This document shows, one piece after another, positions 11,811 through 19,321 of a stretch of 64,000 bases of DNA. The notes under the pieces were generated by a model. That model worked only from the letters and a program-made list of their open reading frames with translations, was not told the origin of the DNA and ran no database searches. This DNA is from Azotobacter salinestris (GTDB lineage Bacteria; Pseudomonadota; Gammaproteobacteria; Pseudomonadales; Pseudomonadaceae): assembly GCF_009363155.1 (NCBI RefSeq), contig NZ_CP045302.1:2897001-2961000 (forward strand). The letters run 5' to 3'. The translations under genes were made by a program, and so were the position numbers. Position 1 is the first letter of the stretch. The number at the start of each line of letters is the position of its first letter.

Positions 11811-12832
11811 GCCGGCTCGATCTCAGGAACGGCAGCGTGGAGATGGTCCACGGCAGCGGCGGCCGCGCCATGGGCCAACTGATCGAGGAGCTGTTCGCCC
11901 GCGCCCTGCGCAACCAGTGGCTGGACCAGCGCAACGACCAGGCGCAGTTCGAGCTGCCGCCCGGGCGGGTGGTGATGGCCACCGACAGCCACGTGATCTC
12001 GCCGCTGTTCTTCCCCGGCGGCGACATCGGTAGCCTCGCCGTGCACGGCACCATCAACGACGTGGCCATGGCCGGCGCCCGGCCCTGCTACCTGGCCGCC
12101 GGCTTCATCCTCGAGGAAGGCTTCCCGCTGGCCGACCTGGCGCGCATCGTCGAGTCGATGGCCGCCGCCGCCCGCGAGGCGGGCGTGCCGGTGGTCACCG
12201 GCGACACCAAGGTGGTCGAGCGCGGCAAGGGCGACGGGGTGTTCATCACCACCACCGGGGTCGGCGTGGTGCCGCCGGGGCTCTACCTCTCCGGGGATCG
12301 GGCCCGGCCGGGCGACCGCATCCTGCTCTCCGGCAGCATCGGCGATCACGGCGTGACCATCCTCTCGCTGCGCGAGGGCCTCGGCTTCGAGGCCGACATC
12401 GGCTCCGACTCCCAGGCTCTGCACCACCTGGTCGCCGCCATGGTCGAGGCGGTGCCGGAGATCCGCTGCCTGCGCGACCCGACCCGCGGCGGCCTGGGCA
12501 ACACCCTCAACGAACTGGCCCGCCAGTCGGGCGTCGGCATGCAGCTCGTCGAACAGGCCATCCCGGTGCGCGAGCCGGTGCGCGCCGCCTGCGAATTCCT
12601 CGGCCTCGATCCCTTGTACGTGGCCAACGAGGGCAAGCTGATCGCCATCTGCCCGGCCGAACGGGCCGAGCGCCTGCTGGCGGTCATGCGCGAGCATCCG
12701 CAGGGGCGCGAGGCGGCGATCATCGGCACCGTGGTGGCCGACGAGCGCTGCTTCGTGCAGATGGAGACGCTGTTCGGCGGGAGTCGGATGGTGGATTGGT
12801 TGAATGGGGAGCAGTTGCCGAGGATCTGCTGA
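11807..12832 (+). CDS. hypE: HypE, thiocyanate-forming maturation protein
   Basis: A 341-aa ATP-dependent dehydratase that turns the carbamoyl group received from HypF into thiocyanate on its own C-terminal cysteine. The N-terminal VHGSGGRAMGQLI motif and the central DPTRGGLGNTLNE motif are PurM/HypE family signatures. The protein ends in PRIC, so the acceptor Cys341 is the last residue, as required. It is the last gene of the hydrogenase operon. About 0.8 kb of non-coding DNA follows. Confidence 0.97.
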   Translation: MSRLDLRNGSVEMVHGSGGRAMGQLIEELFARALRNQWLDQRNDQAQFELPPGRVVMATDSHVISPLFFPGGDIGSLAVHGTINDVAMAGARPCYLAAGFILEEGFPLADLARIVESMAAAAREAGVPVVTGDTKVVERGKGDGVFITTTGVGVVPPGLYLSGDRARPGDRILLSGSIGDHGVTILSLREGLGFEADIGSDSQALHHLVAAMVEAVPEIRCLRDPTRGGLGNTLNELARQSGVGMQLVEQAIPVREPVRAACEFLGLDPLYVANEGKLIAICPAERAERLLAVMREHPQGREAAIIGTVVADERCFVQMETLFGGSRMVDWLNGEQLPRIC

Positions 12833-12884
12833 TAAGTAAGAAGGTCGGTGTTGGCCCTGCCTTGGGTTATTCAAGCCGTCTGCT

Positions 12885-13150
12885 TTCCTCGGCGCGACCG
12901 ACAGATTTCGCCCTGCACGGCGAGTTCCTTTCTTCTTGCTTGCCCAAGAAGAAAGGAACCAAAGAAGAAGGGCACCCGACATCCGGCCCTCCACTGCGCT
13001 GCGCTTCGTTACGGGTCCCCTCGCTCCGGCACTGCTCCGGGGGCACGCCACGAAGGGACGTCCCTGTCCCTTCGTGCCTCGCTCGGCGTCCATGCCTCGC
13101 GTCCCCCTCCACTGCGCCTGCGCTCGGCCTTCTGTACGGGGCTGGGCAGT
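12885..13150 (+). repeat. Non-coding repeat, copy A
   Basis: The stretch starts with GCTTTCCTCGGCGCGACCGA, continues through a perfect 15-base hairpin (GTTCCTTTCTTCTTG at 12924-12938 and its complement at 12945-12959, 6-base loop), then a GC-rich part with CATCCGGCCCT. The reverse complement of 13225-13505 carries the same elements in the same order, so the two are inverted copies of one family. No credible coding frame. The whole gap 12833-13647 holds these two copies, a short spacer and the terminator at 13607. The exact borders are approximate. Confidence 0.7.
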
Positions 13151-13224
13151 GGGCTGAGGGTTGAGCGGAATGTTTACAAAGTACGCTGGCTGCAGATTAG
13201 CCTTTGCTCTTTATGCAGAGCCTA

Positions 13225-13505
13225 TCAGGCAGCGCCGAGTGCCCCTTTCAGGAGGCCGAGTGGAGTCGTTGCGCAAGGGGTTGAGCCGCATGGATGCGGC
13301 GAGAGGCCCGCGGGCCATGGATGGCCCTGCGGGCCGGGCCCCTGGAGCAACGACGGAGGGAGGGGATCCGGAGCGCAGCGCAGGGCCGGATGAAGGGGCA
13401 AGCGGTTTTGGTTACTTTTGTCCCGGCCGGGCAGGCGCCACTGACAAAAGTGACTCGCCGTGCGAGGCGAAACCTGTCGGTCGGGCAGCGGAAAGCGCTT
13501 CGTCA
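13225..13505 (-). repeat. Non-coding repeat, copy B (inverted)
   Basis: Read on the minus strand it begins GCTTTCCGCTGCCCGACCGA, close to the start of copy A, then has a hairpin made by GTCACTTTTGTC (complement of 13443-13454) and GACAAAAGTAAC (complement of 13411-13422), then CATCCGGCCCTGCGCTGCGC. The hairpin arm sequences differ from those of copy A but pair just as well, so base-pairing appears to be conserved rather than sequence. That suggests a structured repeat. Confidence 0.65.
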
Positions 13506-13606
13506 TAACGATGGAGAGCGGGCCTGTGCCTGCTTGTAGCCGAAAAGCACATGGGACTTGCGCACAAGACCCGATGCTTATGCCAATCCAACTGAACCCA
13601 GAAAGC

Positions 13607-13634
13607 AAAAGCCCGGCTGAAGAGCCGGGCTTTT
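13607..13634 (-). terminator. Intrinsic terminator downstream of the first glycine-zipper gene
   Basis: Symmetric hairpin AAAAGCCCGGCT (13607-13618) with AGCCGGGCTTTT (13623-13634) and a 4-base loop. The A/T arms give a T-run in both directions. It ends the minus-strand gene whose stop codon is at 13648 and would also stop plus-strand read-through. Confidence 0.85.
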
Positions 13635-13647
13635 GATCTGGAGTCAA

Positions 13648-14043
13648 TCACTCGCGATAGCTGAGCGCACTGTCGTACAGCCGGTCATCGGCCATCGCCG
13701 GATCGCTGAACACCCGGTTGCCGCGGGTTTCCACCTTGTCGCCGACGGCGAAGGCCTCGGCCGGGGAGCGCACGACCTTCTCTGCGCCATCGGCGGTGCG
13801 GACCTTGTAGGCGCGGTCGCTGAGGCCGGCGGCCTCCTGGGCCTCGCCACCGAACAGGGCGCCGATGCCGGCGCCGATCAGCATGCCGATCGGACCGCCG
13901 ATCGCACCGATCATCATGCCGTTCATGCCACCGACCGACTTGCCGGTGGTCTGATCCCTGGTTTCCTCGAGAACTTCGGCGGCATGTACGCTACCGGCGG
14001 CCAGCAGGGCGAGAGTCAGGGCCAGGGTGCCGAGCTTTTTCAT
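13648..14043 (-). CDS. Secreted glycine-zipper protein A
   Basis: A 131-aa protein with a clear signal peptide (MKKLGTLALTLALLAAGSVHA, cleavage after AHA-like site VHA). It then has a glycine-zipper membrane segment GAIGGPIGMLIGAGIGALFG (about residues 46-65) and a small C-terminal domain with YKVRTADG and GDKVETRGNRVF, which resembles SH3-like or OmpA-associated linker modules. It is probably an envelope protein; the function is unknown. A good GGAGGAA ribosome site precedes the ATG. It has a same-length paralogue at 14365. A perfect Anr/Fnr box lies about 120 bp upstream. Confidence 0.85.
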   Translation of the reverse strand: MKKLGTLALTLALLAAGSVHAAEVLEETRDQTTGKSVGGMNGMMIGAIGGPIGMLIGAGIGALFGGEAQEAAGLSDRAYKVRTADGAEKVVRSPAEAFAVGDKVETRGNRVFSDPAMADDRLYDSALSYRE

Positions 14044-14157
14044 GGCAGTTCCTCCGAGGAAACATTCCAGCGATCTTGGTCGAATCGGTTGGTCGGGACG
14101 CAGCGCGCTGCTTGTGGCAGGCCTCCGTCTCCGTTGAGATAGAAAATACCCCTTCTA

Positions 14158-14171
14158 TTGATGTGGATCAA
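14158..14171 (-). promoter_or_regulatory. Anr/Fnr box upstream of glycine-zipper protein A
   Basis: TTGATGTGGATCAA matches the Fnr/Anr consensus TTGAT-N4-ATCAA exactly. It lies in the 321-bp gap between the two paralogous genes, upstream of the start at 14043. It implies oxygen-dependent control of that gene. Outside this box and the leader the gap shows nothing else clear. Confidence 0.7.
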
Positions 14172-14364
14172 GAAAATGATGGCAATTTAATGCTTAAGGA
14201 GGGGGTACCGCTTGTGCAGCCTGGTGCGGGACGGACCGTGGCGGTCTTTAGCGGGCTGCGGATGGCGATCCAGCGCACGGTAATCAAGGGGCGCGCGGCC
14301 GGCCACCGTGACGCCCGGGGGCGCCGGGGTCGTGCGGAAAGCCCGGTGAGAGCCGCCGGACCGC

Positions 14365-14760
14365 TCAGCGCAGGGGGCGCGTGCCGCCGTTGTCGGCCAG
14401 GGCGGCGGACTTGCCGGCGGATTTGGGGTAGGGGCGGTTGCCGCGGATCTCGACCTGGTCGCCGACCGCGAAGCGGCGGTTGGCGGAGCGCACCGTCTTC
14501 ACCGTGCCACTGTCGGTGCGAACCTGATAGCTATGCTCGCCGCCCTCGGAGGCCTCCTGACCGGAACTGCCGACCAGGGCGCCGACGCCGGCGCCGATCA
14601 GCGCGCCGATCGGGCCGCCGATGGCGCCGACCATCATGCCGGTCATGCCGCCGCCCGCCGCCCGGTCTTCGGTTTCCCCGATGATCTCGTCGGCCTGTAC
14701 GTTGCTCAGAGCCAGCAGGCTGAAGGTCAGGGTCAGAATGCCGAACGCTTGCATGTTCAT
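14365..14760 (-). CDS. Secreted glycine-zipper protein B (paralogue)
   Basis: A 131-aa paralogue of the gene at 13648, with the same layout: signal peptide (MNMQAFGILTLTFSLLALSNVQA), glycine-zipper stretch GAIGGPIGALIGAGVGALVG and a C-terminal domain with YQVRTDSGTVKTVRSA and GDQVEIRGNRPYP. The start at 14760 is set by GGAGGAACCGCC directly upstream and by the signal peptide; the longer frame upstream has no support. It was probably made by tandem duplication. It lacks the Anr box of its neighbour and has palindromes upstream instead. Function unknown. Confidence 0.83.
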   Translation of the reverse strand: MNMQAFGILTLTFSLLALSNVQADEIIGETEDRAAGGGMTGMMVGAIGGPIGALIGAGVGALVGSSGQEASEGGEHSYQVRTDSGTVKTVRSANRRFAVGDQVEIRGNRPYPKSAGKSAALADNGGTRPLR

Positions 14761-14875
14761 GGCGGTTCCTCCGAGGAGCATTTCAGTGGGCTTCGCTTTT
14801 CTTGCATTCACGAACCATGCCATTCGTGACTCTTTCCAAGGAATCAATTGGTTACGTGTTAATGCGAACGTCTCG

Positions 14876-14901
14876 CGCGACAAAGTGTCGCGATAGCGAC
14901 A
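14876..14901. promoter_or_regulatory. Interlocked palindromes upstream of glycine-zipper protein B
   Basis: CGCGACA-AAG-TGTCGCG (14876-14892) overlaps a second palindrome TGTCGC-GATA-GCGACA (14886-14901). A further TGTCG half-site lies about 10 bases on. Shared half-sites of this sort suit a regulator binding side by side. They are roughly 115-140 bp upstream of the start at 14760. The regulator is unknown. Confidence 0.4.
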
Positions 14902-14995
14902 GAGGTTTTGTCGTAATTCCTGCAGAAAAATGTGGCTTTTGTTGACTTGAGTCATGGAAGGGTGATCGGCCTTGTGCCTGCTTGTGCGGCCACCC

Positions 14996-15023
14996 AAAAA
15001 AAGACCGGGCACCTGGCCCGGTC
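14996..15023 (-). terminator. Intrinsic terminator downstream of hupE
   Basis: On the minus strand GACCGGGC and GCCCGGTC (complements of 15016-15023 and 15003-15010) form an 8-bp stem with a 5-base loop, followed by seven Ts (14996-15002). It is placed 25 bp after the hupE stop. Confidence 0.85.
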
Positions 15024-15048
15024 CGGAAGCCGATCGTCGCCGGGGCGA

Positions 15049-15612
15049 TCAGATCATCATCAGTGCGCCGCTGGCGGCGATGGCCGCGCCGGCGCCGCGG
15101 GCCAGCAGGGGCAGGCGCTGCTGCACGGCGGCGGTGAGCAGGCCGCCGCCCAGGTGCAGGCTCAGGCTGGCGGCGAGGAAGCCGGCGGCGAAGGCGGCGA
15201 GGCCGCCGCTGGCTTCCAGGCCGTGGGCATGGCCGTGGAACAGGGCGAATACCGCGGTCAGGCCCAGCGCCAGCGGTGCCGGCAGGCGGGCGGCGCCGGC
15301 GATCAGCAGGCCGCTCAGCAGCACGGAGAGGGCGATGCCGGTTTCCACCAGCGGCAGGCCGACACCGGCCACGGCCAGGGCGAAGCCGCCGAGCAGCGCG
15401 GCGAGGAAGGCGGCCGGCACGGCGAGCTTCAGGGGGCGCGATTGCTGCGCGGCCCAGATGCCGATGGCCAGCATCGCCAGCAGGTGATCCAGGCCGCCGA
15501 AGGGGTGCAGCAGGCCGGCGATCAGGCCGTTCTCGCCATGCCCGGGATGGGCGAAGGCGGCGCCGGGCAGCAGGGTCAGGGCAAGCAGGGGAAGAACGTG
15601 GCGTGTTTTCAT
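15049..15612 (-). CDS. hupE: HupE/UreJ-family metal permease
   Basis: A 187-aa inner-membrane protein with a signal peptide (ending GAAFAHPGHGE) and about six hydrophobic segments. The first carries HPFGGLDHLLAM, the HupE/UreJ signature with His and Asp, and a later one carries FALFHGHAHG. Members transport nickel or another divalent metal and are often linked to hydrogenase or urease genes. Here it lies 2.2 kb after hypE on the opposite strand, so supply of nickel to the hydrogenase is the natural inference. The ATG at 15612 starts the signal peptide. Confidence 0.9.
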   Translation of the reverse strand: MKTRHVLPLLALTLLPGAAFAHPGHGENGLIAGLLHPFGGLDHLLAMLAIGIWAAQQSRPLKLAVPAAFLAALLGGFALAVAGVGLPLVETGIALSVLLSGLLIAGAARLPAPLALGLTAVFALFHGHAHGLEASGGLAAFAAGFLAASLSLHLGGGLLTAAVQQRLPLLARGAGAAIAASGALMMI

Positions 15613-15758
15613 GTCGGGGTCCTGGGACGAGGCCGGGGGCGGCGATGGTCTTCGAAGTGCCAAGCGAAGCGGCTGGCTGTGCAGCTTAAGACAAAAGGGC
15701 CATAGGTTGCAGCGCCCAGGCTGCGGCCCGCGCCATCGGGACGCTGCCGGTCTCAGGC

Positions 15759-16499
15759 TCAGAGGTTCTGCACGATCAGTTGGATGCCGGCCAGCAGCAG
15801 ACCGGCGCGGGCGATACGGTAGAACCACTGGTGATTGACCCGCTCCTGCAGCCAGAGGCCGGTCCACACGCCCAGCGGCACGAGCGGCGCGAGGGCGAGG
15901 CTGGTCAGCAGGTTGTCGCTGGAGAACTGCCCGAGCAGCGCGTAGGGCAGCAGCTTGACCGCATTGGTCAGCAGGAAGAATACGTTGATGGTGGCGACGT
16001 AGCGCACCTTGTCCAGCTGCTGCGGCAGCAGGTGCATCATCACCGGCGGGCCGCCGGCGTGGGCGACGAAGCTGGTGAAGCCGGCCAGCGCGGAGAGCGC
16101 GGTGCCCTTGCCGCGCGCCGGCGGCAGCCCGGCCGTGCTGGCCGGCGGGCGCAGCAGGTTGAGCAGCACGAAGGTCACGGCGATGCAGCCGATCAGCAGG
16201 GCGATGACCCGCTCGTCGAGCATGCCGAAGGTCAGCGCGCCGAGCAGCACGCCGAGCAGCGCGCCGGGCAGCATGATCTTCAGGTTCGCCAGGTCCCACT
16301 TGCCGTAGTAGGCGCGCAGGCCGACCAGATCGGCGGTGCAGAGAATCGGCAGCATGATCGCCGCAGCCTGGGTGGGCGGCACGGCGAGCGCCAGCAGGGG
16401 CACGGCGATGCCGCCGAAGGCGCCGCCGAAGCCGCCCTTGGACAGGCCGGTCAGCAGCACCGCCGGTATGGCGACGAGCAAGAGTTCCGTGGACAGCAT
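15759..16499 (-). CDS. TSUP (TauE/SafE) family permease
   Basis: A 246-aa membrane protein of the sulfite-exporter TauE/SafE family. It has seven or eight hydrophobic segments with the motif GLSKGGFGGAFGGIAVPLLAL near the N terminus and a repeat-like FTSFVAHAGGPPVMMHLLP in the second half. The family moves sulfite, sulfoacetate or other small organic anions; the substrate here is unknown. The start at 16499 has AGGA upstream and gives the family N terminus, while the longer frame would begin inside the Fur box of the divergent gene. It is separated from hupE by 146 bp without notable features. Confidence 0.85.
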   Translation of the reverse strand: MLSTELLLVAIPAVLLTGLSKGGFGGAFGGIAVPLLALAVPPTQAAAIMLPILCTADLVGLRAYYGKWDLANLKIMLPGALLGVLLGALTFGMLDERVIALLIGCIAVTFVLLNLLRPPASTAGLPPARGKGTALSALAGFTSFVAHAGGPPVMMHLLPQQLDKVRYVATINVFFLLTNAVKLLPYALLGQFSSDNLLTSLALAPLVPLGVWTGLWLQERVNHQWFYRIARAGLLLAGIQLIVQNL

Positions 16500-16646
16500 G
16501 GGCGAATCGGTCCTGATCGGGAAACGGGGGGCGGCGAGGTCGGGAAGAGGCGCACAGCTGTACCCGTTTCGCCGGGCCGGGGCAATGCTGGCAGCCGCCT
16601 GATTGCTCGTCTGTCGTATCTGCAGGCGACCGGTCAGCCGGCCGAC

Positions 16647-16680
16647 TTGACAGGTAACAATGAAAATTATTCTCATTATT
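16647..16680 (+). promoter_or_regulatory. Fur-controlled promoter of the first mbtH gene
   Basis: TTGACA at 16647-16652 can serve as a -35 box. An overlapping Fur-like site GAAAATTATTCTCATTATT (16662-16680) resembles the consensus GATAATGATAATCATTATC. Binding of Fe-Fur here would block the promoter. It lies 55 bp before the MbtH start and is also in front of the divergent TSUP gene. Confidence 0.7.
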
Positions 16681-16735
16681 GCCTGCGGCGATCAGCGACG
16701 CAGCCCCGTCGCGCCGAACGACAAGGAGCCAAGCC

Positions 16736-16939
16736 ATGAATTACGACCAAGCCGATACCCAGTTCCACGTGGTGGTCAATGCCGAGCAGCAGTACTCGAT
16801 CTGGCCGGAGTACAAGACAATGCCGGCCGGCTGGCAGGAGAGCGGCATCAGCGGCGACCGCCAGTCCTGCCTGGCCTACGTCTCCGGAATCTGGACCGAC
16901 ATGCCCCGGCGCAGCCTGCGCGACGCCATGGCCGAGTGA
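16736..16939 (+). CDS. MbtH-like protein 1
   Basis: Small NRPS partner (67 aa) that binds adenylation domains and makes them soluble and active. It contains the family core NAEQQYSIWPEYKTMPAGW and the later IWTDMPRRSLRD. AAGGAG is 7 bases before the ATG. It directly precedes the degenerate E-A protein at 17013. As the first gene behind an apparent Fur site, it would be made when iron is short. A second member is at 27539. Confidence 0.93.
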   Translation: MNYDQADTQFHVVVNAEQQYSIWPEYKTMPAGWQESGISGDRQSCLAYVSGIWTDMPRRSLRDAMAE

Positions 16940-17012
16940 GGCCGCCGCTCGCCCCCGTCACATTCCCGGCCGCCGTCCGCTGCCCGGGCCGCCCAGTCTG
17001 CGAGGTGCCGCC

Positions 17013-19112
17013 ATGACTGCCCGTTCTTCACGTTCTTCCCTGCTCCCGCCCGGGGCAGCCAGGCAGCCGCCACCGCAAGATGTCTCCTGCGGCCCGACTC
17101 CGGATGGTGAGAGCGGCGCCGTGCCGCTATTGCCGCTCCAGGCGTGCCTGCTCGAAGACCTGGGGGTGGCGCCGTGCAACCGGTACCTGCTGTGCGAGCT
17201 GGCCGAGGGCCTGGAGCCGTTCCTCCTGGAACAGGCCCTGCAGGCCCTGGTGGCGCAGCACGACGCGCTGCGCCTGCGCTTCGCCGGGGAGGACGGCGCC
17301 TGGCGTCAGGCATGTGCGAAGGGCGTCGAGCCCCGGGAGCTGCTCCGGTTCTGCGAGGTGCGCGGCGAGGCCGAGGTCGCGACGCGCTGCGCGGAACTCC
17401 AGCGCAGCCTGGACCCGCGCAACGGCCCGCTGCTGCGGGGCCTGTACCTGCGCCAGGCGGGCCGCGCCGACCGCCTGCTGCTGGCGATCCATCAGTTGGC
17501 GGCGGACGAGCTCTCCTGGCAGGTCCTGCTGGAGGACCTGCAGCAGGCCTGTGGGCAGCTCGCCGCCGGCCGGCGCGTCGGGCTGCCGGCCGGAAGCGTC
17601 TCCTTCAAGGCCTGGGCCGAGCGCCTGGAGGCCTGGGCCGCCGCACCGGCAGTGCAGGCCCAGCGCGACTTCTGGCTGGCCCAGGAGCGTGCCTGCACGC
17701 AGTTGCCGCTGCTGGCGCGGGAGCCGGCCCGCGAGGGGCAGCGCCAGCGCCTGGAGCTTTCCCTCTGCGCCGAATTCAGCCGCGAACTGCTGCAGGCCGC
17801 CCGCCAGGCGTACCGGCTGCGCGCCGACGAGGTGCTGCTGTGCGCGTTGAGCCGGGTGCTCTGCGCCTGGAGCGAGCAGGACGGCATCTGCCTGCATCTG
17901 GAAAGTGATGGCCGTGCGCCGTTGTTCGACGGGCTCGACCCCGGCCGCACGGTCGGCTGCTTCACCAGTCGCTACCCGCTGCGCCTGCAGCCGACGGCCG
18001 ACCTGCCCGGCAACCTCCGGGCGATCCGCGAACAGCTGGGCAGCGTCGCCGACGGCGGCCTGGCCTACGGCCTGCTGCTGCGCCGCGGCGCACTGGCCGG
18101 GGCCGCTGCGCAGGTGCTGTTCAGGTACCTGGAACCGTTCGGGGGCAGGCGCGACGGGCCGCTGCGTCTGCTCGACGCCGGCCGCTGGCGCGAGGCGGAT
18201 GCGCTTCTGGAGGCTCCCCTCTGCATTGAGGTCGAGCAGCGCGGCGGCGCCCTGCACCTGCGTCTCGACTTCAGCCCCAGCCAGTGGCAGCGCTCGACCC
18301 TCGAGGGCCTGCTGCAGCGCCTGCAGGAAGAGCTGCGGGCGATCCGCGCCCACTGCCTGCACGCGCCGCGCACCCGGCTCTCCGGCGCAGCCCCGGCGGC
18401 CGGCCCCGCCCACACCTGCGCCTTGCCCGAGCCGGCCCGGCGCCATCCGGAGCCCATCGCCCTGGCGCACGGCGACCTGCGGCTCGCTCAGGTCGTGCTG
18501 GAGACGCGCAGCAACCGCCTGGCCCGCCATCTGATCGAATGCGGCGTCGGCCCCGGCATGCGGGTCGGTCTCTGTCTGGCGCACGGCATGGCGATGATCG
18601 AAGGCCTGCTGGCGATCCTCAAGGCCGGCGGCGCCTTCGTGCCGCTGGACCCCGACTGTCCCCGCGAGCAGCTGGCCTGCATGGTCGAGGATTCGGGGCT
18701 GCAGTGGCTGCTCACCAGCACGGCGCTGTGCAGCCGGGTGCCACTGCGCGAGGAGGTGGAGGCGATCTGCCTGGACCTGCTCGACGCCGGCGGTTACAGC
18801 AGCGAGCCGCCGAACCTGGCCCTCCGGCCTCAGGATCCCGCCTGCCTGCTCCATGCCGGCGGGGCGCCGGGGCGGCCCGGGGCGGTGACGATCGGGCATG
18901 CCGACCTGTCCAGGCACATGCAGGCCATCGGCCGAAGCTACGGCATGACACCGGCGGACGCGGCGCTGCCGTGCGCTGCCGCCGACGGCGCGCTCGAGCG
19001 CTGGGCGGCGGACCTGGCGGCGCAGATGTTGCGTGGCCTGTGCCGTCGCCGGGTGGACTTTTTCGCGGCCTTTCTAAATTTCTTCCAGAGCCATCCGTCC
19101 TTACCGATATGA
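17013..19112 (+). CDS. Degenerate NRPS protein: epimerization-like domain plus truncated adenylation domain
   Basis: Open frame of 699 aa with GAGGT 6 bases before the ATG. Residues about 30-450 align with the E domain of the NRPS at 43858, but HHLVVDG is HQLAADE and EGHGRE is ESDGRA, so both catalytic motifs are damaged. Residues about 475-680 are the first part of an A domain: [33 protein letters not shown] is good, while the ATP loop (normally [11 protein letters not shown]) is reduced to LLHAGGAPGRPGA. It stops before the specificity-conferring core and there is no carrier domain. It is either a decaying remnant or a stand-alone non-catalytic C-superfamily protein. Its end overlaps the promoter of the next gene. 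Confidence 0.75.
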   Translation: MTARSSRSSLLPPGAARQPPPQDVSCGPTPDGESGAVPLLPLQACLLEDLGVAPCNRYLLCELAEGLEPFLLEQALQALVAQHDALRLRFAGEDGAWRQACAKGVEPRELLRFCEVRGEAEVATRCAELQRSLDPRNGPLLRGLYLRQAGRADRLLLAIHQLAADELSWQVLLEDLQQACGQLAAGRRVGLPAGSVSFKAWAERLEAWAAAPAVQAQRDFWLAQERACTQLPLLAREPAREGQRQRLELSLCAEFSRELLQAARQAYRLRADEVLLCALSRVLCAWSEQDGICLHLESDGRAPLFDGLDPGRTVGCFTSRYPLRLQPTADLPGNLRAIREQLGSVADGGLAYGLLLRRGALAGAAAQVLFRYLEPFGGRRDGPLRLLDAGRWREADALLEAPLCIEVEQRGGALHLRLDFSPSQWQRSTLEGLLQRLQEELRAIRAHCLHAPRTRLSGAAPAAGPAHTCALPEPARRHPEPIALAHGDLRLAQVVLETRSNRLARHLIECGVGPGMRVGLCLAHGMAMIEGLLAILKAGGAFVPLDPDCPREQLACMVEDSGLQWLLTSTALCSRVPLREEVEAICLDLLDAGGYSSEPPNLALRPQDPACLLHAGGAPGRPGAVTIGHADLSRHMQAIGRSYGMTPADAALPCAAADGALERWAADLAAQMLRGLCRRRVDFFAAFLNFFQSHPSLPI
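19075..19098 (+). promoter_or_regulatory. PvdS-type promoter for the acyltransferase/monooxygenase genes
   Basis: TAAAT (19075-19079), 16 bases, CGT (19096-19098). This matches the iron-starvation sigma PvdS form TAAAT-N16-CGT. It lies within the last codons of the degenerate NRPS gene and about 220 bp before the acyltransferase start. Confidence 0.75.
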
Positions 19113-19116
19113 GAGC

Positions 19117-19138
19117 AAAACGAGACGTCCTCTCGTTT
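19117..19138 (+). other. Hairpin in the leader after the PvdS-type promoter
   Basis: AAAACGAGA and TCTCGTTT pair across a 5-base loop (19117-19125 and 19131-19138). It sits just after the expected transcription start of the preceding promoter and just after the stop of the degenerate NRPS gene. It may be an mRNA 5' structure, a weak terminator or an operator. Confidence 0.4.
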
Positions 19139-19321
19139 CTTCGGGGTAATGGAGTGCGGGCATGCTGTCGCCGAATCATCCGCTGGGACCGGTTGTCCCC
19201 TTCACACGGGGCCGTGCGGGCCTGAAGCCGGCCGGCGGGACTGCGCGACAGGTTCCCGCCCGTACCCCGCGCCACGCCATGGCTAGCCACAGCCATCACT
19301 GCCGGTATGGAGAGCAGCGCC

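Noticed and set aside
12936-13157. Several small open frames in the gap after hypE
   Set aside because: They lie inside the inverted repeat copies, occur on both strands and have no ribosome site or family likeness.
14761-14880. Possible sigma-54 promoter upstream of glycine-zipper protein B
   Set aside because: The GG and GC elements (TGGTTCG and TGC) are one base off the required spacing and the match is weak.
19113-19321. Continuation of the cut-off A domain in another frame after 19112
   Set aside because: No A-domain motif is found in any frame of this stretch, so the end is a truncation and not a simple frameshift.
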